Shown: positions 1-6,703 of the stretch, piece after piece
Layout: the number at the start of each line of letters is the position of its first letter
Numbering within the stretch: the stretch's first letter is position 1
Origin: Desulfobacteraceae bacterium UBA5852
GTDB lineage: Bacteria > Desulfobacterota > Desulfobacteria > Desulfobacterales > UBA5852
Direction of reading: 5' to 3'
Assembly (NCBI GenBank): GCA_002432195.1
Contig: DJGG01000282.1
Coordinates: 4,964-12,872, forward strand
Length of the DNA stretch: 7,909 bases
Translations under genes and position numbers: made by a program
Notes under the pieces: generated by a model
What the model saw: the letters and a program-made list of their open reading frames with translations, nothing else
What the model was told of the DNA's origin: nothing
Databases searched by the model: none

Positions 1-111
1 CCGCTGTGCGTCCTTTCCGGGCGCCCTCCCAGTTCCGGAGCACCGTGGGCTGCCCGCCTGCCATCTCGGCCGCCACGTCTTGACCATCACTTTCGACGCA
101 GAGGGGTCTGT
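1..111. other. Upstream region of the + strand membrane-protein gene
   Basis: No promoter here is convincing. A TTGACC at 80-85 resembles a -35 box but has no matching -10 at a usual distance. The reading frame of the downstream gene stays open through this region to the window edge, so an N-terminal extension cannot be excluded. Another + frame stops with TGA at 81-83 and could be the tail of an upstream gene, but about 26 codons are too few to judge. Nothing else is recognisable. Confidence 0.4.
101..106 (+). promoter_or_regulatory. Ribosome binding site deciding the start at 112
   Basis: The purine run GAGGGG lies five bases before the ATG at 112. This is a good Shine-Dalgarno match and spacing. 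It is the reason for choosing that ATG, because the frame is open further upstream and several other start codons could be imagined outside the window. Confidence 0.6.
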
Positions 112-1518
112 ATGGGAAAGGACAGCTTGCTGGAATCCACATCCAAAAAGAAGACCAAAGCCGCCGCGAAAAAAAGCAAGGCCGCGAAAAAAGGCCCGGC
201 GACCAAATCCGCACCCGACCAAAAAGCCCCTTCCTCCGCCGCCGCCAAACCGTCCAAGCCGGCCGCGGCCGCTTCCCCTCCGGCCAAGGTGAAACCGCCC
301 ACACGCCGGGAATTGCTGTCCCGGAAATTCGATCTCGCCGCTCCCCCGACGACTTACCGCCCCCCCTCGCCCGCGCCCCGGGATTACACCGCCCCGTCCT
401 TCTTTGCCGGCCTGAGCGCCAGCGCGGCGGCGCACGCCAGGGGGCTCCTCCACAAGCGCTTCGACTGGAAGGAGATTCAGGCCGCCGGGGAGGCTTACGC
501 GGCCGAGTTGGAAGCCCTCGAAAAGGCCCGACGGGAGGAAGAGGCCCGACGCAAGGCCGCGGAAGAAGCCAAACGCAAGGCCGAAGAGGAGGCCCGGCGC
601 AAGGCCGCGGAAGAGGCCCAGCGCAAGGCCGAAGACGACGCCCGGCGCAAAGCCGCGGAGGAGGCCCAGCGCAAAGCCGAAGAGGACGCCCGACGCAAGG
701 CCGCGGAAGAGGCCCAGCGCAAGGCTGCCGAAGAGGCCCAGCGCAAGGCCAATGAAGCCGCCAAGCGCAAAGCCGCGGAGGAGGCCCAGCGCAAAACCGA
801 GGAGGAAGCCCGGCGCCAGGCTGCGGAAGAGGCCCAACAGGCCGCCCAGGCCGCAGCGTGCGCCGGCCAGGGGCGCCTCGTCAAGCTCGGTGCCCTGGGG
901 TTGCTGGCCATTTTCGCCCTGCTGATCGCCTCCAGCCATGCCAACACCAGGAATTTTTATATCGCCGCCGAAGACGGGGCCGTGGAAATCCGCCGCGGCA
1001 TTTTCGCCCCCATGGGCACCACCCGGCTGATCCTCATGCCCGGCCAGGTCATGCCCGCGGAACCCAAGGAAGTTTACACCTGGCAGGACGCCTTCGCCCT
1101 GATCCATCAATTCTACATCGACCGTGCCGACGCCCTGCTGGAAGTTCCCGGGGTGCCGGACACGGCCGGGGTTCTCGCCAGCCTGGAAAAAGCGCTGCAT
1201 TACGCTCCGGACAAGCCCTCCCACGCCGCCGCCCTGGGCCGCCTGGCCAGCATGCGCATGCAGATCCTGCTGCAGAAGGCCGAGGCCGCCCTCAACCGGG
1301 GCAGCAGCGACGACGCCCGGGCTGCCCTGGAGTACCTGCGTGAGGCCCGCGACCTGCGCCTGTCCCCCGCCGAAGTCGCCCTGGTGGACCATCAACTCGC
1401 CGCGGCCGAGCAGTCGCTGGCGGATCGCCGGCGCGCCGAGGCGGAAGCCGCCGCCCTGGCTGCCGAAAAGCAAGCCCTGGAGGAAGCCGCCGGTGTCGAG
1501 GCCGCTGCCGGCAAGTAA
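112..1518 (+). CDS. Hypothetical single-pass membrane protein with octad-repeat charged helix
   Basis: I do not recognise this 468-aa protein as a named family. Residues 1-63 are Lys/Ala/Pro-rich, like the tails of bacterial histone-H1-like proteins. Two copies of an R-x-L-L-x-[RK]-[KR]-F-D motif follow, at residues 66-74 and 110-118. Residues 145-240 are twelve near-perfect 8-residue units of the type A-[RQK]-R-K-A-x-E-E, which predict a long rigid charged helix resembling TolA domain II or a single alpha-helix domain. One hydrophobic segment, about residues 257-275, should span the inner membrane. The basic N-terminal side suggests that part is cytoplasmic and residues 280-468 are periplasmic. 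The C-terminal part begins with a short probable beta segment (282-310). It continues as helices at about 322-458 that look TPR-like, but I cannot assign a TPR consensus. A good ribosome binding site supports the start, and a strong terminator follows. The next genes converge on it, so they give no functional hint. A scaffold or envelope-spanning role is inference only. Confidence 0.85.
   Translation: MGKDSLLESTSKKKTKAAAKKSKAAKKGPATKSAPDQKAPSSAAAKPSKPAAAASPPAKVKPPTRRELLSRKFDLAAPPTTYRPPSPAPRDYTAPSFFAGLSASAAAHARGLLHKRFDWKEIQAAGEAYAAELEALEKARREEEARRKAAEEAKRKAEEEARRKAAEEAQRKAEDDARRKAAEEAQRKAEEDARRKAAEEAQRKAAEEAQRKANEAAKRKAAEEAQRKTEEEARRQAAEEAQQAAQAAACAGQGRLVKLGALGLLAIFALLIASSHANTRNFYIAAEDGAVEIRRGIFAPMGTTRLILMPGQVMPAEPKEVYTWQDAFALIHQFYIDRADALLEVPGVPDTAGVLASLEKALHYAPDKPSHAAALGRLASMRMQILLQKAEAALNRGSSDDARAALEYLREARDLRLSPAEVALVDHQLAAAEQSLADRRRAEAEAAALAAEKQALEEAAGVEAAAGK
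544..831 (+). repeat. In-frame 24-bp tandem repeat encoding octads
   Basis: Twelve consecutive 24-bp units encode eight-residue blocks (residues 145-240) with alternating forms close to ARRKAAEE and AQRKAEED. No insertions or deletions break the register. Unit-to-unit differences are mostly synonymous (AAG/AAA, CGC/CGG) or conservative (E/D), so this is an old tandem expansion kept under selection rather than a fresh slippage product. Units near the 3' end (residues 209-216, then 233-248) degenerate into Ala/Gln-rich sequence just before the membrane segment. Confidence 0.85.
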
Positions 1519-1544
1519 GCGCGCCGCCACCTGCCGATGCGCAC

Positions 1545-1582
1545 GGGGCCGGGGAGCAAGACGCTCTCCGGCCCCTTTTTTT
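1545..1582 (+). terminator. Rho-independent terminator of the + strand gene
   Basis: A 13-bp GC-rich stem (1545-1557 with 1563-1575, one G-U pair) closes a five-base loop and is followed directly by seven T residues at 1576-1582. This is a textbook intrinsic terminator 26 bases after the stop codon at 1518. It has no T run on the opposite strand, so it acts in one direction only. Confidence 0.92.
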
Positions 1583-1611
1583 CCGTTTCCGCCAGGCGCC
1601 CTCCGACCGCC

Positions 1612-1642
1612 AAACCACGCCGGGACACCCGCCCCGGCGTGG
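1612..1642 (-). terminator. Probable terminator of the transporter operon
   Basis: A perfect 10-bp inverted repeat (1615-1624 with 1633-1642) with an eight-base loop begins one base after the stop codon of the last operon gene. On the - strand it is followed by only three T residues (1614-1612). The hairpin is strong, but the U tract is short, so termination may be partial or the hairpin may mainly protect the 3' end. It is separate from the opposing + strand terminator. Confidence 0.65.
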
Positions 1643-1643
1643 C

Positions 1644-2651
1644 TCAGCCACAGGTCCCGGCGTCAATCTCCGCAACGCGATGACAAGCCACCAGGTGTTC
1701 GTCGCCCCGGGCGCCGGGCGCCGTTTCGAGGCCGGGGTCCTCCACCACGCAGCGCGCGATCACCAGGGGGCAGCGGGTGCGAAAATGGCACCCGCTGGGG
1801 GGCGCGATCGGGGACGGCACATCCCCCTTCAGAATCTGGCGCTGGCGGCGCGCGGCCGGGTCCGGCACGGGAATGGCGGAGATCAAGGCCCGGGTATAGG
1901 GGTGCAAGGGGCGCCGGTAAAGCTCGTCGGCCCCGGTGATCTCCACGATCCGGCCCAGGTACATCACGGCGATGCGGTCGGAGATGTGCTTGACCACCGC
2001 CATGTCGTGGGCGATGAACAGGTAGGCCATCCCCATCTCCTGCTGCAGGGTGAGCAGCAGATTCAGAATCTGGGACTGGATGGAAACGTCCAGGGCCGAT
2101 ACCGGCTCGTCGCAGACGATCAGCCGGGGGTGGAGGGCGATGGCCCGGGCGATGCCGATGCGCTGGCGCTGGCCGCCGGAAAACTCGTGGGGAAAGCGCC
2201 CCAGGGCCCCCTGGGGCAGGCCCACCCGCTCCAGCAGCCCCGCCACGGCCCGCTCCCGCGCCGTGGCGTCCCCGGACCCGCGGTGGATGCGGAAGGGCTC
2301 TTCCAGGATATCCCGGACGGTCTGGCGGCTGTTGAGGGACTCGAAGGGATCCTGGAAGATCATCTGCATCTCCCGCCGCAGGCGCCGCAAGGCCTCCCGC
2401 CCCATGCGCAGCACATCCCGGCCGTCGAAGCGCACCTCTCCCGCGGTGGGCTGGTAGAGGCGCAGCAGGGCGCGCCCCACGGTGGTCTTGCCGCAGCCGG
2501 ATTCCCCCACCAGCCCCAGGGTCGTCCCCGGGGGGATGGCGAAGGAGACCCCGTCCACGGCCCTGGCCTCGGCGACCTTGTGCCGCAGGATCCCGCCGTG
2601 CACCGGGAAGTACATCTTCAGACCCTGGACATCCAGCAAGGGCGCCGTCAT
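1644..2651 (-). CDS. Peptide ABC transporter ATP-binding protein, OppF/DppF type
   Basis: This 335-aa cytoplasmic ATPase powers the peptide importer, probably as a heterodimer with the ATPase encoded just upstream. All nucleotide-binding motifs are intact: Walker A GESGCGKT at 49-56, Q-loop Gln100, signature SGGQRQR at 158-164, Walker B ending Asp181-Glu182, D-loop SALD, and His215 in the H-loop. The C-terminal oligopeptide-transporter domain follows, with HPYTRAL near 250-256 and cysteines 288, 294, 301 and 323 (C-x5-C-x6-C-x21-C). That cluster binds a [4Fe-4S] centre in Dpp-type homologues. The length matches OppF/DppF (about 330 aa). The start ATG at 2651 overlaps the preceding stop by four bases (ATGA) and follows a G-rich purine run with six-base spacing. 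The frame stays open further upstream only as a GC-driven shadow over the neighbouring gene. It is the last gene of the operon. OppF and DppF cannot be told apart from sequence alone. Confidence 0.95.
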   Translation of the reverse strand: MTAPLLDVQGLKMYFPVHGGILRHKVAEARAVDGVSFAIPPGTTLGLVGESGCGKTTVGRALLRLYQPTAGEVRFDGRDVLRMGREALRRLRREMQMIFQDPFESLNSRQTVRDILEEPFRIHRGSGDATARERAVAGLLERVGLPQGALGRFPHEFSGGQRQRIGIARAIALHPRLIVCDEPVSALDVSIQSQILNLLLTLQQEMGMAYLFIAHDMAVVKHISDRIAVMYLGRIVEITGADELYRRPLHPYTRALISAIPVPDPAARRQRQILKGDVPSPIAPPSGCHFRTRCPLVIARCVVEDPGLETAPGARGDEHLVACHRVAEIDAGTCG

Positions 2652-3697
2652 CGCGCGTCCCCCCCGGTGGGTGGGCGCCAGGCAGGCAACTCCGCGGCGA
2701 AGTAGCAGGCCGCGGCGTGGGCGCTGCCCACCGGTATCAGCGGCGGATGGGCCGTGCGGCACACCGCCTGGGCGTAAGGACACCGGTTCTCGAAACGGCA
2801 CCCCGGCGGAAGCGCGTCCAGGCTGGGCACCACCCCCGGGATGACCTGCAGAAGCTGCTTGCGGGGAAGCTCCAAGCGCGGAATGGAGTCCAGCAGGCCG
2901 CGGGTGTAGGGATGCCGCGGGTGGGCGAAAAGATCGGCGATGGGCGCGGTCTCCGCCACCTTGCCGGCGTACATGACCACCACGTCGTCGCACATCTCGG
3001 CCACCACTCCCAGGTCGTGGGTGATGAAGATCACCGCCATGCCCGCCTCGGCCTGGAGCTGGCGGATCAGGTCCAGGATCTGGGCCTGGATGGTGACATC
3101 CAGGGCCGTGGTGGGCTCGTCGGCGATGAGAATCTCCGGACGGCAGGCCAGGGCCATGGCGATCATGACCCGCTGGCGCATGCCGCCGGAGATCTGGTGG
3201 GGGTACTCCTCCAGCCGTTTGGCCGGTGCCGGGATGCCCACCTGGTCGAGGAGGTCCAGGCAGGCCCGGCGCACGGCGGCCTCCTCCATCCGGGCAAAAT
3301 GGAGGTGAAACACCTCGGCCAGTTGCCGCCCGATGGGGTGCACGGGGTTCAGGGCGGTCATGGGCTCCTGGAAGATCATGGCGATGCGCCGGCCGCGGAT
3401 GGCGTGCAGCCGGTGGGCGGGCAGTGCGGCCAGGTCCTCTGCGCCCAGGAGGATCCGCCCCGCCAGGATCTTCCCTGCCGGTTGGGGCAGCAGGCGCATG
3501 ACGGCCAGGGCCGTGACGCTCTTGCCGCACCCCGACTCCCCCACGAGCCCCAAGGTGCGGCGGGCCCCCAGGGAAAGCGAGATGTCGTCCACGGCGGTCA
3601 GCCGGCCCTCCTCGCCGTCGAAGGCCACCGTCAGATGCTCCACCCGCAGGAGGGGTTCCCCATCGGCGGGCATGCCGGACTTGGGGCCAGGGTTCAT
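2648..3697 (-). CDS. Peptide ABC transporter ATP-binding protein, OppD/DppD type
   Basis: This 349-aa cytoplasmic ATPase is the partner of the following gene. Motifs are complete: Walker A GESGCGKS at 53-60, Q-loop Gln110 in IFQEPM, signature SGGMRQR at 170-176, Walker B Asp193-Glu194, D-loop TALD at 197-200, and His227. The C-terminal domain has HPYTRGLL near 262-269 and cysteines 300, 306, 313 and 331 (C-x5-C-x6-C-x17-C), the pattern that holds a [4Fe-4S] cluster in DppD-like proteins. The start at 3697 is chosen because ATGA overlaps the stop of the binding-protein gene and GGTGAT lies three bases before it. Met9 is an alternative start but lacks a ribosome binding site. In enteric yej operons the two ATPases are one fused protein (YejF, about 530 aa) without this cysteine domain. 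Here they are separate. Confidence 0.95.
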   Translation of the reverse strand: MNPGPKSGMPADGEPLLRVEHLTVAFDGEEGRLTAVDDISLSLGARRTLGLVGESGCGKSVTALAVMRLLPQPAGKILAGRILLGAEDLAALPAHRLHAIRGRRIAMIFQEPMTALNPVHPIGRQLAEVFHLHFARMEEAAVRRACLDLLDQVGIPAPAKRLEEYPHQISGGMRQRVMIAMALACRPEILIADEPTTALDVTIQAQILDLIRQLQAEAGMAVIFITHDLGVVAEMCDDVVVMYAGKVAETAPIADLFAHPRHPYTRGLLDSIPRLELPRKQLLQVIPGVVPSLDALPPGCRFENRCPYAQAVCRTAHPPLIPVGSAHAAACYFAAELPAWRPPTGGDAR

Positions 3698-5598
3698 TGC
3701 ATCACCGCCGGCTTGTAGGTCTCGTCGATCTTGGTCACCGGTTCCAGCGGGCGGCCGTCGGCCATGGCCTGCCGCACCTCGCGCTGGAGGGCCGCGTCGT
3801 ACCAGAAGAGGCCGCCGGTGGCGCTGTCGAAGGGGTCGAAGAGGCTGCCGGACATGCGGGTGGCCGGAGGGTCCGGGAACCGCCACCAGCGCCAGTAGGC
3901 CTCCCGGAAATACGGCACCATGAAGGTCGGCACGAAGGCGCCCAGGGCGTGCACCTTCTCCTGGATGCGGTGGGACAGCGCGATGCGCTCGGGCTCCTCC
4001 AGGGAGGCGCGGAAGGCGTCGATGAGGGCGTCCAGTTCGGGATCGTCGGCGTTGGTGACGTTGTTGGTCTGCCCCTTGTGGGCGTTGGCCGAGTGCCAGA
4101 ACTCCCAGAAGTGCGGCCGCAGCCCCGTGCTCCACCCCAGCCAGCCCACGTCGTGGCGTTTCTCCAGGATCTTCTTGAACTGTGCTGCCGGGTCCAGCTG
4201 CTGCAGGCGCAGTTCCACACCGGCCTTCTTGGCCTCCTCCTTCAGCACCACCAGCCGCGGCGTGTGCTCCTCCCGGGAGTAGGCGATCTCCACGGAAAAA
4301 GGGCGCCCGTCCTTGGCCCAGATGCCGTCGGGCCCCCGCTGCCAGCCGGCCTCGCCCATGTAGGCCTCCACCCGGGCCAGGTCGAAGCGCCGGGCCCGGA
4401 TGCGCGTGTTGGTGTAGGCGCCGTACCCCACGTAGGCGCTTTCCAGCCGGAAGTAGTCGTTGCGCAGGATGGTGGCCATGACCTTCTCCACGTTCATGGC
4501 GTGGGCGAAGGCGAAGCGCACCCGGGGATCCTGGAAGATCTCCCGGTCCAGGTTGAGCCAGAGCCCCTGGGCCGACTGGGGCGTGTCGTTGAAGAACCAG
4601 ACGCGGGCCACATAGCCCTTCTCCACCACCGGTGTGCGCGTCCGGATGTGCCAGAACTCGGGAATGGTGATGCCGAAGACGTCCAACTGGCCCTTCTTGA
4701 AGTATTCCCACTGGAGGTTGGCGTCCCGGATCACGGTGTAGCGCACCTTGTCCACGTTGAAACGCTGCTTGAAATAGCGCCGCTCCCGGGCCCACCAGTC
4801 CTTCTTGCGCTCGAAGATCACGTAGCGCCCCTTTTTGAAGTCGGCGATCTGGTAGGCGCCGGTGTTGGGCACCACCGCCCAGTTGTAACGCCGCACGAAA
4901 TCCGCACGCAACTCGCAAAAGTAGTGCCGGGGAGTGGGGCTGAGGGCCAGCTTCAGGTGGAGGTCCGGCTGGGGCTTGGTGGCGATCACCGCCAGGGTGT
5001 GATCGTCGTACACGATGACCCGGTCGATCTCCTGGGTGTAGTAGTCGTTGTACCAGGGGGCCACGATGTGCCTGGAGCGCATGAAATCCAGGGTGTAGGC
5101 CACATCGTGGGCCGTGACCGGATGCCCATCGGACCAGCGCGCTGCGGGATCGAGGCGGAAGTACATGCTTTTCTTGTCGTCCCCGAAGGCCCAGTGGGTG
5201 GCCAGTTCCGGGATGATGTTGCGGGTGTTGGGGTGGATGCCCACCAGGCTCAGCTGATTGCCCAGAATGGCGCTGCGGAAGCTGGTGTTGGAATCCGGCC
5301 CCACCGTGCGGAAGGTGAGGGGAAAGGAGGCCAGGGCCTCATGGAAGGTGCCCCCGGGCCGGGCCTGGGGGTCGGCGAAAACCGGGTCCGCGTCGTTGGT
5401 CAGCCACACCAGCCCGGCGGGCAGGGCCTCCGCGGCCGGCGGCGCTGCCGGATCACAGGGCGCCGCGGGCGCCGCCGACCGCTCTTCCACCCCGCCCCCC
5501 GGTTCCGAACAGCCCCCCAGGCCGACCGCCAGCCCCAGGAGGACCAGGAGCAGGGTCAAGCGGCGGGCGGCCAACGTGCGTGCCATCATGGAGCGCAT
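3694..5598 (-). CDS. yejA: Lipoprotein peptide-binding protein, YejA-like (SBP family 5)
   Basis: This 634-aa extracytoplasmic binding protein captures the substrate, most likely a peptide, and delivers it to the permeases. The N-terminus is a lipoprotein signal: Arg-rich start, hydrophobic core at about 14-28, and lipobox L-G-G-C with the acylated cysteine at 30. Family-5 binding-protein marks include PGGTF at 81-85, the W-S-D-G-H-P-V-T-A-H-D-V stretch at 155-166, NTGAYQI at 245-251, and the D-P-R-V-R-F-A-F-A-H-A motif at 357-367. The 281-308 block (N-V-D-K-V-R-Y ... F-K-K-G-Q-L-D-V-F) is what points to YejA rather than OppA. Enteric YejA is soluble, whereas this one is lipid-anchored. ATG 5598 is preferred over Met4 or Met5 because GGAG lies five bases before it. 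It lies 33 nt after the yejE-like gene and overlaps the next ATPase gene by four bases. Family-5 membership is sure; the YejA subgroup is likely. The exact ligand (oligopeptide, microcin C-like, muropeptide) cannot be told. Confidence 0.88.
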   Translation of the reverse strand: MRSMMARTLAARRLTLLLVLLGLAVGLGGCSEPGGGVEERSAAPAAPCDPAAPPAAEALPAGLVWLTNDADPVFADPQARPGGTFHEALASFPLTFRTVGPDSNTSFRSAILGNQLSLVGIHPNTRNIIPELATHWAFGDDKKSMYFRLDPAARWSDGHPVTAHDVAYTLDFMRSRHIVAPWYNDYYTQEIDRVIVYDDHTLAVIATKPQPDLHLKLALSPTPRHYFCELRADFVRRYNWAVVPNTGAYQIADFKKGRYVIFERKKDWWARERRYFKQRFNVDKVRYTVIRDANLQWEYFKKGQLDVFGITIPEFWHIRTRTPVVEKGYVARVWFFNDTPQSAQGLWLNLDREIFQDPRVRFAFAHAMNVEKVMATILRNDYFRLESAYVGYGAYTNTRIRARRFDLARVEAYMGEAGWQRGPDGIWAKDGRPFSVEIAYSREEHTPRLVVLKEEAKKAGVELRLQQLDPAAQFKKILEKRHDVGWLGWSTGLRPHFWEFWHSANAHKGQTNNVTNADDPELDALIDAFRASLEEPERIALSHRIQEKVHALGAFVPTFMVPYFREAYWRWWRFPDPPATRMSGSLFDPFDSATGGLFWYDAALQREVRQAMADGRPLEPVTKIDETYKPAVMQ

Positions 5599-5615
5599 CT
5601 CATCTCCAGCGCCGA

Positions 5616-5629
5616 CCCGGACGGCCGGG
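5616..5629 (-). other. Small GC hairpin in the yejE-yejA gap
   Basis: A 5-bp inverted repeat (CCGGG with its complement) and a four-base loop lie in the 33-nt gap between the second permease gene and the binding-protein gene. Binding-protein genes in ABC operons often follow an mRNA-stabilising hairpin that raises their expression. This one is short and could be chance in GC-rich DNA. Confidence 0.25.
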
Positions 5630-5631
5630 GC

Positions 5632-6675
5632 TTATTCATATACCGTGTGCCGCTTGGGATCGAAGGCCTCCCGCACGGCCTCCCCCACGAAGGTCACCAG
5701 CACGAGGGTGACCACCATGGCCCCCACCACCGAGCAGGAGATCCACCAGGCGCTGAGGTTGGTCCAGCCCTGCTGGAGAAGCTCCCCCCAGCTGGGGGTG
5801 GGGGGCGGCAGGCCGAACCCCAGATAGTCCAGGGAGGTGAGCGCCACGATCCCGCCGGTGACGGCGAAGGGCGCGTAGGTGACCACCAGGGCCACGATGT
5901 TGGGCAGGATGTGCCGGAAGATGATGCGGCCGTGTCCGGCCCCCAGGGTGCGGGCGGCCAGCACGTACTCCCGGGCCCGTTCCTTGTAGGTCATGGTGCG
6001 CATGGTCCAGGTGAGGTCGGTCCAGCCGAAAAAGGCCAGGATCAGGAGCAGGATCCAGAAATTGGGCACCACCACGGAGGCGATGATGATGATGATGTAG
6101 AGGCGCGGAATGGTGGTCCAGATCTCGATCACCCGCTGGAAAACCAGGTCGAAGGCCCCGCCGAAATACCCCATGGCGCTGCCGATGCTGATGCCCAGGG
6201 CGAAGGTGACGAGCAGCAGGGCCAGGGAGAAGATGATGGCGATGCGGAACCCGTAGACCAGACGCGCCAGCACGTCCCGCCCCGAGGCGTCCGTGCCGCA
6301 GAAGTGCCGCCGGGCCAGGGACGGCGGGGTGGGGGGCAGGAGGTCGGCACCGAAGTCGTTTTCGAAGGGATTGTAGGGCACCGGGGGCAGAAGCACCCAA
6401 TTGCCGGATGGCTCCGCGGCGAAGCGCCGGGCCAGGTCGCGGTAGTCGGTCTCGTAACGGTAGTCCAGCCCGAAGGTGGTTCCCGGCAGGGGATCGCCGT
6501 AGGTGGGCAGGTAGATGTGCCCCTCGTAGAAGACCACCAGGGCCCGGCTGTTGATCAGGCACTCCCCGGCCAGGGACAGCAGGATCATGGCCAGAAAGAT
6601 CCAGAAGGAGACGTAACCCCGCCGGATGGAACGGAAGCGCCGGATCTTTTTGAGGGTCAAGGGGTTGATGCGCAT
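5632..6675 (-). CDS. yejE: Peptide ABC transporter permease, YejE-like
   Basis: This 347-aa inner-membrane permease pairs with the upstream YejB-like protein to form the translocation channel. The N-terminus (F-R-S-I-R-R-G-Y then S-F-W-I-F-L at 14-28) closely follows YejE as I remember it. So do the soluble loop starting near residue 47 and the block G-T-D-A-S-G-R-D-V-L-A-R at 127-138. Membrane segments lie at about 24-40, 144-170, 192-215, 262-285 and 311-331. The EAA loop that docks on the ATPases is at 236-259, with A-A-R-T-L-G and H-I-L-P-N. The end (G-E-A-V-R-E-A-F-D-P) is the usual C-terminal signature of this permease group. Length matches E. coli YejE (about 341 aa). The start at 6675 is preceded by AAGG with seven-base spacing, 28 nt after the stop of the first permease gene. 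The gene is intact, and the large soluble loop distinguishes it from OppC/DppC. Confidence 0.93.
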   Translation of the reverse strand: MRINPLTLKKIRRFRSIRRGYVSFWIFLAMILLSLAGECLINSRALVVFYEGHIYLPTYGDPLPGTTFGLDYRYETDYRDLARRFAAEPSGNWVLLPPVPYNPFENDFGADLLPPTPPSLARRHFCGTDASGRDVLARLVYGFRIAIIFSLALLLVTFALGISIGSAMGYFGGAFDLVFQRVIEIWTTIPRLYIIIIIASVVVPNFWILLLILAFFGWTDLTWTMRTMTYKERAREYVLAARTLGAGHGRIIFRHILPNIVALVVTYAPFAVTGGIVALTSLDYLGFGLPPPTPSWGELLQQGWTNLSAWWISCSVVGAMVVTLVLVTFVGEAVREAFDPKRHTVYE

Positions 6676-6703
6676 GGGCTCGCCTTACCGGGTTCGCTTG
6701 GGC

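Noticed and set aside
80..85. TTGACC as a -35 box for the + strand gene
   Set aside because: No -10-like hexamer lies 16-18 bases downstream; that position falls in the GC-rich ribosome binding site.
169..192. Runs of seven and six A residues as programmed frameshift sites
   Set aside because: In the reading frame each run is GCG-AAA-AAA, so the canonical slippery heptamer is not in register. No alternative frame gives a sensible product.
544..831. CRISPR-like or noncoding tandem repeat
   Set aside because: The units are contiguous without spacers, in frame, and vary mostly at synonymous or conservative sites, so they are protein-coding repeats.
495..947. Antisense frame with Ala/Ser/Arg/Leu repeats opposite the octad region
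   Set aside because: Its repeats are only the reverse complement of the 24-bp coding repeat. The sense strand has the ribosome binding site, terminator and membrane segment.
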